A DNA stretch of 64,000 nucleotides from Ostrinia nubilalis (taxonomy: Eukaryota > Arthropoda > Insecta > Lepidoptera > Crambidae): assembly GCF_963855985.1 (NCBI RefSeq), contig NC_087107.1:1984001-2048000 (forward strand), read 5' to 3'. The notes beneath the pieces were generated by a model that did not search any database, was not told where the DNA came from, and was given only the letters and a program-made list of their open reading frames with translations. Positions 11,606 through 22,019 of this stretch are shown piece by piece. Each line of letters starts with the position of its first letter. The stretch's first letter is position 1. Both the position numbers and the translations under genes were made by a program.

Positions 11606-12107
11606 GCAATGCTTATTATAACAATTGAACTTTATATAAAATTATTATTATTATATGATTTAAGTTTTATAGGAAAATAATTTTATCTCATTTGATTGTT
11701 CGACATTTAATTTTTATATGATTTGAATGTTATTTGTTTTAAATAGTATACATTGTAAGTTTTATAGAAAATATTCATTATATCAAACCATTTTATATCA
11801 GTTGTTAGTTATTTGTCTTAAAATTATTCGTTTTAAAATTATATTATTCGTTTATTATAGTAAATAATTATTATATTAAATGATTTTATATAATTTGATG
11901 TTATATCCTCTAAGTATTATATGATATGTAGTTATATCATACATTACACACCCACGTAAGATACATAACTTGCCTGGTAGAGATGAGATCCGTTTTTCGC
12001 GATAATATCGACATAAATATTGAGGCAATGGTGTACTTAACTTAGTCTTTCGTAGACATTCATGAAATACAATGAACTATACCCTTAACCGATTGAGATT
12101 GATTATA

Positions 12108-13708
12108 TCGCACAGCTAGATCTAAACTGAGACAACTCAAAAAAGGGCATTTTTCAGGAGGCGAAAAAAACGTATTACTACATTTTTTGTTAGGGAAGTT
12201 ATGAAACTCAGTTTTATTTTGGATTATTGATAGACTGTGAAATGACCCTGTATATAAATTGGGTCAAAAAATCTATCCTTTTTACCTTTAATCGCAGTTT
12301 TTTTAGTTGTTACATTTTAGGATAATGACTATGTATAAATAATAAACTACATTTAGACTTGAATCAGTTTTGTTCGGACATTTTGAGATTTGAGTTCTCC
12401 TTTTACACTCTTAAAATTTTTATATCGTGCCATTTAACTTGATTCCGATTTTCGTCTAAAACCAAATTAGTTCCCCACCTTTTTTGCAAGATTTTAGTGT
12501 CATAAAACTTTTCAAATGTCATCTTTTCCACGTTCTTTGGTCCTCTGTACTTCAAAATTCCAAAATGTGGCTGAGTCCTCTTCCTGCACTATTAAAGTGG
12601 TTTTCTTTGAATGTTTCGATATCCTAAATCATCAATTTAGGAATTGTTTGAGAAAACAGTTCAGAGAAAACAGGAATTGTTTGATCTGGATCAGCTTAAG
12701 AGATATAAATGAAGATTTCATGACATGGTGGACATGATAGGTGTTTGAGTTTCTTTGGCCACTTTTTCTTAGCATCAGCCGATCAATATATTTATTTATT
12801 ATTTATTTACTTATTATAGACCTTTTTTCAACATTATTTTACGTTTCTACATTATAAAGAAGGTTTTATCCCTTGTACAGACAACAGCATATCAGACTAT
12901 ACACTTGTATTACAACTACATAAGTTACTACAGTGTTTAACTTGAAGTGCCGTCGTCTGTACATTGCCTTTTTAATTATCTTTACACTGTTTTCTTAAAA
13001 TATTTACAAGAAAACGACCCAGCATAATTTTTTCGGAAAATAAAAATAACATCCACTGTAAATTTAACTTATCCAACAAAAGTAAGTTAACTCAAAACAC
13101 TCTTCTCAAACACAACAATTGAACAGATTGAATAAAACTAACTTTATTTAGAAACAGGGATTATCATACTGTACCTGATTTTAGGTGAAACATGCAAAAT
13201 TACACGTTCTGTATAGAATAACATTGAAATGAAATTTGTTCCAACAAAACTACGCCAACTAGAAATTCACAAGTTGATTCATCAAAACAAACTCAACTCG
13301 AAATAGTAACAAAATATAAGTTACTTTATCAAACAAAACTGGAACAAGTCAAAATGTTCTGGTTGACTATTGCAGAACAATTCATCAATACTGTGACTAC
13401 TCAAATTAACTCATTATATATTTTCTGCTTAACTGTAACAAATCTAAATATCCGCGTTTTCGTTTATTTTAATACGTCCACTCTCTGATACTAGCGAAGG
13501 TCAACTGACAAAACGCTTGTTTAGGTGGAAGGGGTTGACAAGCGTTGATTCAACAAAAGTAAGTTATCGCCATCTAGCGGCAAATGGATCAAGGCTTTAT
13601 TAAACCTGTTATGTTGGAAAGATGCGTATGATAACCGAGTATTTGAATACAAGCATAAGTCAAAATTGGCAATTTTTGAGTTGTCTCAGTTTAGATCTAG
13701 GTGTGCGA
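12108..13708. mobile_element. 1.6-kb TIR element, TA-flanked
   Basis: The left end tcgcacagctagatctaaac continues into tgagacaactcaaaaa; the right end is its inverted copy (tttttgagttgtctcagttt, then agatctaggtgtgcga). The ~38-bp TIRs are flanked by TA, as in Tc1/mariner-type insertions. The interior has no transposase-like frame, so it is non-autonomous or fully decayed. Confidence 0.65.
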
Positions 13709-14286
13709 TATCTATTGTGTCTAGGTTCGCGGAGCTTGAAGGATTATTTAAGGATAGTGACTAGGACCTTCGTACAACACTTTAAAAATTAAGGTAAAAC
13801 GAAAATTGAGGAAATCTGTACAAACTGATAGTAGCCTCTTTATGGGCAGTACCTATTATCGCCACTAAAACTAACTACCTAATTACTGAACAATTTAAAG
13901 AATATTTTAAAGACATTGAGAACCAGTGGTCCATAACAAAATAGTTTATTATCGTGACTAGTTTCGCGGTGATCGCGGTTATCTTTGAAATCTCATCCTC
14001 AACCCAGTCAATAAAATGATGACATTTGCATAAATGGGTCTAGAAAGCTGTACTTATAATTAATCACTTTATTGCTGGTGTCATTATAAAAAGAACTAAA
14101 ATAATACACGAAAATAGCTCAATATTTCTGTGAGTGTCGATACGCGATAAAACTGTTGATTTTAGATAGCAATACATTACGCTGCATTAGCCCGGCCATT
14201 GTGAGGATTAACTTTTGGCTGGCCGAATGTAGCTTTCGGATCGTGTTCCATCATCTAAGGGGCACTACACACACACATATTAACTA

Positions 14287-14510
14287 CTAGTTTTTCGACC
14301 GCGGCTTCGCCCGCGTGAAATTTTATCTGTCACAGAAAAACGTTATCGCGCACGTCCCTGTTTCAAAAACCGGGATAAAAACTATCCTATGTCCTTTCCC
14401 GGGACTCAAACTATCTCTATGCCAATTTCATCAAAATCAGTTCAGTGGTTTAGGTGTGAAAGCGACACAGACAGACAGAGTTACTTTCGCATTTATAATA
14501 TTAGTAAGGA
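14287..14510 (-). mobile_element. Small Helitron, minus strand
   Basis: On the minus strand it starts TCCTTACTAATATTATAAAT and ends with the hairpin cgcgggcgaagccgcg, a short spacer and CTAG. The 5' TC, GC-rich terminal hairpin and CTAG end mark a non-autonomous Helitron. Length 224 bp. Confidence 0.7.
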
Positions 14511-14639
14511 TTTAAGGATATACGAAACGTAGCCCAAAACTCTTTTCAATCTAAAGCACAGATTGAGGCTTTTAATAAGTTCGATTAGTTAGCTAGTTTC
14601 CTAAAAAAACTGGTCTGTCAATTTTAATATAAAAAAATA

Positions 14640-14826
14640 TTAGACACATTTTTTCAATTGTCAATCAGACAAGTAATAACGAAGTTATGATGCGTTGAAG
14701 TTCCGCGTGACGTCACAAAGTGCTACACTTTTAAGCACTCCTTAACGTCACGGGCCTCTCCTTTTGAAGTTTGGCGCCTTTCACGGACTAATTCAAACTC
14801 TTTCTTTTTATAGGAAACATCCCTAA
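14640..14826. repeat. Interspersed repeat (family B), copy 1
   Basis: Shares gacgtcacaaagtgctacac, ttttaagc and acgtcacgggcctctcc with 33465-33582. The two copies differ by indels. No ends, coding sequence or TSD could be defined. Confidence 0.5.
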
Positions 14827-14873
14827 TCTATGTATGACTTGAATCTATATTATGTTTTCAGCGTTATAATGTA

Positions 14874-15268
14874 CTAGCGGCTGCCTGCGACTTCGTACGT
14901 GTGGATCCCGTTTTACACCCCCTTCATCTATCTTACGCGGTTTAGATTTTTTCATACAAATATTTTTTCCCGCCAACTCCCGTTCCCGTGGGAATTTTGC
15001 AATATCCTGTTGTAACTAAGCTTTAAGTTTACTAAGGTACCTGCATGCCAAATTTCAAGCGTCTAACTTAAGCGGTTTACATTTTTCATACAAAAGGATT
15101 TTTCCGCTAACTCCCGTTCCCGTGGGAATTTCGGGAATTTCTTTCTTAGTGCACCTCTACGGTACCTAAGCTACGTCCCTTCCAAATTTCAAGAGCCTAC
15201 GTTTAGCCGTTTAGGCTGTTCGTTGATATGTCAGTCAGTCAGTCAGTTTCTCCTTTTATATATTTAGA
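14874..15268 (-). mobile_element. Helitron, minus strand, with internal repeats
   Basis: Minus-strand start TCTAAATATATAAAAGGAGA and end at CTAG (14874-14877) preceded by gtacgaagtcgcaggcagccg. The interior carries two copies of an ~130-bp unit containing cccacgggaacgggag; the same unit is present three times in the plus-strand copy at 55457-56099. Confidence 0.65.
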
Positions 15269-15734
15269 TGGGTATTCCTAAAATCCAGTACATGCCTATT
15301 ACCCTCCTGGTCTGTCTCTCATTTATGTTTGATAGAAATATAAATAAGTATCTTACGAGACATTGACCAATAAATTCTTTAACTTAATCGGTGTAGCAGA
15401 TTTATTTTCATATCCTACCTACATGATTGTCTGTTAAAGCTCAGATAAGAACCAAAACCTAACAACGCCATTAATGCATTTACTGCACTCACATATTATT
15501 TCATGACCAAACCTAATTGTGGTCTTTATTTGTTCAGACGTTAAACAGCAAGCGGTAGAGGTGCACTTCGATTTTATAGTTGTTTATTGGATTTTATTTT
15601 CAGTGTTACTTTATAACGCTTTCATTGACTCTTCAAGGCTGTTTGAATGACTTAACATCGTCAATCGTAGCATACGCATTGTCAATACGTCCAATTGTGT
15701 TTTTCATTAGGGAGATTTAGGGAGATTTCATCGA

Positions 15735-15890
15735 AAAACGCAGCGTGGTACGTCCACCCACATGGTGGACCGACGACATCATAAAAGTAGCAGGGAAGCG
15801 CTAGACGCAGACCGCTAACAATCGATCAACATGGAAAACATTAGGGGAGGCCTTTGTTCAGCAGTGGACGTCCTATGGCTGAAATGATGA
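15735..15890 (+). pseudogene. RTE-type LINE 3' end
   Basis: Begins cgcagcgtggtacgtccacc. The C-terminal coding block is recognisable (VDRRHHKSSREALDA in shifted frames) and ends ggcctttgttcagcagtgga then ctgaaatgatga. It carries several substitutions relative to the copy at 37672-37917. Confidence 0.7.
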
Positions 15891-16265
15891 GACGTCCTCC
15901 AGTTACCGTTCGTTCGTATCGTTTCAAGTCTCAATTCGTATCGTTTAAAACTAATCAATGAAATTTGCGTAACCAAAGATATTATAGGCATCATTAAAAT
16001 CTTGCAGATTGTAATTCAAACGACTTTAGACTGAAACTCAAGATGGTTCTGAAATACACCACGACTCTCTGGACAGAAGTTTTCAAGGTGCTTCTAAATA
16101 CGCTACAGATTAGTGATAAACAAACTTATAACTTTGAGAAAATTATTGAAATGATAACAATAATGTAACTTGCAATAAGTAGTAACTAGGTACTTTGAAT
16201 CGCAAAAAATTAAATAAGATACTTTTTCAGTTAAACTATGTAAAGACGCAAAATCTGTAATTTTT

Positions 16266-16386
16266 CAACCGACTTCAAAAAAGGAGGAGGTTCTCAATTC
16301 GACCCGTATGTTTTTTTTTTTTCCTATGTTTGTTACGCGATAACTCCGCCAATTATGAACCGATTTTAACAAATCTTTTTTCTGCG
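16266..16386 (+). repeat. Left part of the AACCGACTTC repeat hosting BEL
   Basis: Starts caaccgacttcaaaaaagga and runs through tttgttacgcgataactccg to the BEL target site ctgcg (16382-16386). The right part lies at 25698-25985 and ends gaagtcggttt, an inverted match of the left end. The two halves are one repeat of roughly 400 bp split by the BEL insertion. Confidence 0.75.
16382..16386. other. BEL target-site duplication, left (CTGCG)
   Basis: ctgcg directly precedes the TG of the left LTR and recurs at 25693-25697 directly after the CA of the right LTR. A 5-bp duplication is usual for BEL/Pao integration. Confidence 0.9.
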
Positions 16387-16714
16387 TGTAGGAGATTGGG
16401 ATAGGAACGGGATGGAATACCTTCGATTGAGCAGACTCCACAGGACGGTCCAAGCTTGGTTCTTCTTTCACTTTCACAAACACTTGAATTTTTATTGAGA
16501 TGAGTTTAGCGCGCGATTTGGGTTTATTTGAATTGGTTTATTTTGGATACTTATTTAGTATTAACGCCCAGATAGGTAGGCGAAGCGGCGCGTTGCGATG
16601 CGAGAGCGAGACTGAAGGTGGGAGGGAGAGGATAGGAAAAGGACTGTCAGAATGAGTGATAGAATAGTGTGACATGAGTTTGAATTGCATGAGGTTTTAA
16701 TGCTGGCGCGTACA
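16387..16714 (-). repeat. BEL 3' LTR (328 bp)
   Basis: The plus strand runs tgtaggagattgggatagga to tgctggcgcgtaca. By eye it is identical to 25365-25692 and the same length. On the minus strand it contains AATAAA-type signals (caataaaaattc) and a TCAGTC initiator-like motif. Confidence 0.95.
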
Positions 16715-16726
16715 ACTCCCCCGGCC
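16715..16726 (-). promoter_or_regulatory. Polypurine tract of BEL
   Basis: On the minus strand, ggccgggggagt directly abuts the 3' LTR start. Position and purine content fit the plus-strand primer site of an LTR retrotransposon. Confidence 0.7.
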
Positions 16727-16916
16727 TAGAGGTCTTCCTCTAGATTGAGTAGCGTTTGTAAAAAAAAATAAAGTTAAAAACGCAAAAAAGCATGCGTTAG
16801 AGAGAACTAAACGAGTTAAATTTGAGTTAAATGAGCGTTAAAGTTGAGTTAAATTAAAGTTAAAGTTGAGTTAAATTGAAGTTAAAGAAAAATTAAAGTT
16901 AAAAGCATTATTTGAG

Positions 16917-18762
16917 TTACTGTAAAGGAAGAGGACAAACTCTAACTACAGGCCGAACATAAATACCGGTTGCAGTGCGAATCTTTAAGGTGCGAATGAT
17001 TTTGTCCTTTCCGGGATATACTTCCACAACCACACCCAATGGCCAACAAAGAGGATGCGCATTGTCATCTTTTATAACAACAACAGAGCCCACATCTATC
17101 GGTTTGGTCACCGTATTCCACTTTTCACGGCGTTGTAGAGAAGTTAAATACTCCTGACTCCAGCGACGCCAAAAGCTTTGCACTAATTTATTGACTAACT
17201 GATAACGCGTTAACCGATTGTCAGAAATATCAGAGACATTCTCTACTGGTAAGAATTTCAGTGGAGTTATATTGAGAAAGTGATTGGGAGTGAGAGCGGA
17301 TATATCAGATGGGTCAGAGCTAAGAACACACAATGGTCTACTATTCAGTAAGCCTTCTATTTGTACAAGTACAGTGTTGAACTCTTCGTATGTTAACACT
17401 TGAAGACCAATAACTTTATAAAGATGCGTTTTTACATAACGAACATTTATCTCTGTGATGCCGTTAAAGTGCGGACCATATGGTGGACTATGAAGAAACT
17501 TAATGCGTTGTTCAGCCAAATGTGAACTTAAATAATTTTTGTGAGAGTCAGATTCCAAAAGAGCGTAAATTTCGTCAAGCTTGCGTTTAGCGCCAATGAA
17601 GTTAGTACCTCCGTCGCTATATATCATGGAAACGGGGCCTCTTCTACAAATGAATCGACGAAAAGCGGCGAGAAATAGATCAGAGCTTAAGTCTGAAACT
17701 AACTCTATGTGTAGAGCCTTAGTTGTAAGACAGCAAAATAAACAAATATAAGCCTTCTGGCTTTTAACACCTCTGCGGCGAATGTGAGTAATAAAGAAGG
17801 GACCTGCATAATCGACTGATGTATAAACAAAGGCTTTAGCTTCTGAAACGCGAAATGATGGCAAGTCGCCCATAAGAGGGTTTGTAGATTTAGGGTTTAA
17901 ACGAAAACAGATATTGCATTGATGCACTCTTTGACGTACTAAGTTACGTGCGGAAAGTATCCAAAATTTCTGTCTAAGCAGACTGAGTAGAAGTGAAGGA
18001 CCAGTATGTAAATTACATACATGAAAGTAATCAACTAAAAGTTGAGTGAAGCGATGTTTAGGCGATAGAATGATTGGATGCTTTTGTCCATAGTTGAGTT
18101 GAGAGTGAGTGAGTCGACCTCCGACACGAAGTATATTATCAGAGTCAATGAAAGGGTTAAGTTTGAGAAGCGATTTGTTAAAGGGTTTATTATTTTTAAT
18201 TGCGTGCATATCTTGAGTAAAAAATAGTGCCTGTACATGGCGTACTAAATAGAGTTCAGCGAGTTCTAAATCAGAGGATGTAACCACTCCGTTTGAACGT
18301 AGTATTTTAGCGAAGCGTAACACGTACACAGTAGCGCGTAATAATTTTGGGTACGTGGAAATGCGATCAATTAATCGATCGAAAAAGTGAGAGTTCGATT
18401 GAGAGTTTGTCTCTGAAACAAGAGCGATAGTTTTCTCTTCCAGTCGAACACTGTTAGATGAAACTTGAAATGGCTCGATAGGCCATTGCGAGATTGGCTG
18501 AGCTGTCCATTGAGGAGAGTGAAACCAATTTAATTGATTTAATAATGCTTTAGGAGTTACAGGTCGCGATATTACATCTGCAGGATTTTCATTTCCATTA
18601 ACATGATACCAAATTTTGGCGTTGAGTTTCGAATTAATTTCAGTAATTCTATTCGCAACAAATGTGTGAAATTTGTACGCGGGAGAATGTATCCACGTGA
18701 GAGTGACAGTCGAGTCTGAAAATGCGTAAATTGAGTTACAGGACAGGATAACGATTCTCTAT
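16917..18762 (-). pseudogene. BEL pol 3' part: RNase H end, integrase, DUF5641
   Basis: This minus-strand frame is open from about 18762 to a stop at 16917, roughly 610 codons. A GTG at 18329 is only an internal valine, not a start. It begins inside RNase H (AFSDSTVTLTWIHSP), then gives the integrase zinc-binding region (HVCNLHTG ... QCNICFR) and the catalytic core: VDYAGPFF with the first Asp, IYSDGGTNF with the second, and the Glu in the GITEINVRYVK stretch. It ends in a DUF5641-like domain (KPIDVGSVVVIKDD ... GIYVRPVVRVCPLP). The frame is +1 relative to the gag-pol frame at 18736-22019, so pol is broken here. All recognised catalytic residues are present, and the sequence otherwise looks intact. 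Role in an intact relative: cDNA processing and integration. Confidence 0.9.
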
Positions 18763-21700
18763 ACTATCGCGAACCGATAATAAAAGATTTGTCAAGAGCA
18801 GCGCTGCGCACAGTTCAAGCCGCGCAAGAGATATTTTCTTTAAAGGCGCGACGCGCGATTTGGATGCGATAAGAAAGACTTCACCGGGTGAATCTGCATC
18901 AGAGCTCACGCGCACATAAACTACAGCTCCGTAGCATACTTCGCTGGCGTCCGCGAAGCCCATGATAGTGACGTGACAACCCGCGGTGATTCCTATGTGA
19001 CGAGGTATTTTTAATTGCGATAAATAGTTAATCTCACTATCAAACCGATTCCATTTATTTTTTATTGAGTCTGGAACTGGCTGATCCCATTCAAGTTCGC
19101 GCTGCCAGCATTCTTGAATTAAAAGTTTGAGAAACGCTGTCACAGGGCCTAGCAAACCCAAAGGGTCGAATAATCTAGCGGTTGCGGAAAGAATCGTGCG
19201 TTTTGTGCATTGGTCAGAGTTAGTAGAGTTAATTTTGTAAAGAAAAACGTCATCATTAGGTTTCCACTGCATGCCTATGATTTTTGTCGTAATTTCTGAG
19301 TCAGTGTCAAAATCGACGAGCTGTGGATTTTTATGCGAATCGGGAATCTTATTTATAAGCTCAGGGTTGTTCGAGATCCACTTAACCATTTTAAACCCCC
19401 CGGCCATGAACATCTTAACCATTTGATGGTAAGATTGTTCAGCTTTTTCTAACCCGTCCATCGATGAGACATAATCGTCCATATACATACAGGATTGAGC
19501 TTCAGACGCGGCGATAGGATAATTCGCGCGCTCGTCCTCAGCGAGTTGGCGAACGACACGCATAGCGAGGTAAGGCGAGCTAGAAACGCCAAAAGAAACC
19601 CTATTGTATTGATAAGTATCAATCGGTGATTCAGGATCAAATCGAAATAATATGCGTTGAAACGGGTGGTGATTTTGATCAAGCTTTACACAGAAATACA
19701 TCTTTTCAATATCAGCAGATAAAGCGACTGAGAAAATGCGTAAGTTAATTAAAAGATCAAAAATATTACTTTGTAAGTTTGGGCCAGTGTAAAGAACATC
19801 ATTTAACGACTTTCCAGAGGTTGTTTTACAACTTGCATCTAAAACGACTCGAGTTTTTGAAGTGAGTTTATCTGGTCGGTATACTGCATGATGAGGTATA
19901 TAATAATTTGGAGTATTTTCCTCTGAATTCGATGCGTTTTCGACTTTTGACAGAAAACCGCGATCGATACAGTCTTGAATATTTTCATTATAGTTAGTGC
20001 GTAAGCCCGGAGTTGAGTCTAACTTTTTCTCTAAGTTATAGAAGCGACGCCTAGCAGTAAAGTAAGAATCGCCGAGTTCTGATGGGTCGAGTTTAAATGG
20101 CAAAGAAACGGTATACGTCCCAGAGTCGTCGCGAGAATGAGTTGACTGGAAAATGTTTTCACATATTTCGTCGTCAGGGCTGATGTGTCTCTTAGTAGGT
20201 ACACTTTCAAGCTCCCAAAAGCGTTGCGTGAGTGCTTCTAATGAGTGCGAGTCTACATTGCAAAAGAATGCTTTATTATCATTGCGTGAATGAGCTGAGT
20301 AGCACTGAGCGCGTCCCATAGCGAGATATCCGAGCGTGGTTTCGATGGCGATGACAGAGGATTGCGGTGAAGTTATTTTATTACTACCTAAAAGAAGCGG
20401 GAATATCTCATTGCCTAACAAACAATCGATTTCAGCAGGGATATCGAAGCTGTCATCAGCCATAGGAAGACCTTGTAAATGCGATAACTGGGTTTTGTCA
20501 ACCCTTACATTAGGTAAATAATCGGTTATTGTATCAATGACGCGTGCGTTAATTGTGTATTTACACCTGGGATCAAAGCGTGAGGCAATTGTGAAAGATA
20601 CATATCCTAGCGACACACTTTCAGACTGACCTATGCCCTTAATAGTGGTAGGTAGCGGATTGACTTTTAAGTTCAGTCGCGCACAACATTTATTTGTGAT
20701 AAAGTTGCTCATCGAACCTGTGTCTAGAAACACGCGTAATTTTTGACACGTCTTATTATTGTCATAAGTATACACTGACGCGGTGGGTAATAAGACCGTG
20801 GTACTAGATTCATCAGCGATCGACGGTGTGACTGCAGAGAGAGACACATTGTTGGTTGGCATCGATTGCAACGGCGGCGTGACCGGACCGTGCGCGGACA
20901 TGGATGCGTCGGTCGGCGAAAGCGTCGCGCTGCAAGTCAGCTGTTGTGACGTCATAGGTCTATTCACGTTAAAGTTATCTATATGAATAAGAGTGTGATG
21001 TTTACGTTGGCAAACTGAGCAACGATTTTGAGATCTGCAATATTTAACATTATGAAAGCCCAAACAATTGAGGCAAAAGTTACATTTTTTCACTAAAGAG
21101 TAGCGAGTTGGCGCATTTTTCGAGCGAAAATAACTGCATTTGAACAGGGCATGTTCAGGTTCCGTCTTACAAAGTTGACAATTCTTGCGTACAGCGGATG
21201 GAGTGTATGAGCCTTGCGAATTCGGTTGAGATTGGAAGTAATGTTGATTGGGTTTTACTCCAAAAGCTGTATTAGAAACAAACGACTGTGTCGGTTTCGA
21301 GTTTTTAGACTGCGATGCGAAATTCGTTTTATTATTAACGTACGGCTTATTCTGCGTAAAACATAAGCGTAAAGTATGGATTTTATTCTGTTCTTTTATA
21401 AAAGTCTTGAGATCATTAAACGTAGGCATTTTTACGTGCTTAATGGATTGTTCAAATAAATTTAGAGTGTCTTTGTCTAATTTACTGAGAGCAATATGAG
21501 TCAAAATGAAATCGGAAAGGTCATCAATCTGTAAACGTCGTAAGGCAGCTTCAGCTGAGCAATACTGTTCCAAAAATTCATCTAAAGATTGCGATTTGAA
21601 GTTTATTAATTGTTCCAAATACATAGAGGCTTGTACTCTTATGTCTTGGTATTTTTCTAATAGGTTGTTCCAAATTATGTAATAGTTCTCACCAGTAGGT

Positions 21701-22019
21701 GGAATACCCGAGCAAATTGTAAGTGCTTTTCCGGAAAGTTTTCCTATAAGGTATTGAGCCTTTTCACCTGGAGACAAACCAGTGTTCTCATGAATAAGCG
21801 TTTTAAAATTTTGGTAGAAAACGGGCCACTTGGAAGGGGCTCCGTCGAAAGAGACTAGTTCTAAAGGCGGTAATTTTTTTACGAAATCCTGTTTGCGACG
21901 CTCTGTGTTGGCCTTTAGTTGTGCGATGGAGCTTTGCACCGAAAGGATGTTACAGTACAAATCGTCAAACGAGTTGAGTGCGGCAAATGTAGGTTTGAGT
22001 TCCTCATCATTTTTCATAT
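18736..22019 (-). pseudogene. BEL gag-pol main frame: gag, protease, RT, RNase H start
   Basis: One long open frame, ending at a TAA at 18736-18738. The frame also runs ~45 codons upstream into the inserted transposon, but those residues are not BEL. BEL residues begin at MKNDEEL. Order (numbering from the first Met of the open frame): DUF1759-like gag region (~90-260, LELVSFDGAPSKWPVFYQNF), cysteine/histidine knuckles (~323-388, ending CSVCQRKHHTLIH), Pao-type aspartic protease (~475, FLDTGS), RT (~765-900, TRVVLDAS and CMYMDDYV) and the start of RNase H (~1073, GFADAS). Zn-binding and catalytic motifs are complete. The stop cuts RNase H, and coding resumes in the +1 frame. In intact relatives this is a single polyprotein, so the break is probably mutational. 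Confidence 0.9.

Larger units (their letters stand above)
10694..11954. mobile_element. Foldback element with ATATAA-repeat arms
   Basis: The ends are tgggtgcgtgacag at left and cattacacaccca at right. CGTAAGAT stands outside both ends (10687-10694 and 11955-11962), a 7-8 bp TSD. The left ~340 bp consists of degenerate short units with tgatataa/catataa. The right ~330 bp has the same units in reverse (ttatatca/ttatatgat). The centre holds a GC-rich block and a CTTG microsatellite. Long inverted arms made of short repeats are the architecture of foldback elements. No transposase is visible. Confidence 0.65.

Noticed and set aside
18329..18331. Start of an independent integrase gene
   Set aside because: The codon is GTG inside a frame that stays open to about 18762 and encodes RNase H upstream; integrase is part of the BEL polyprotein.
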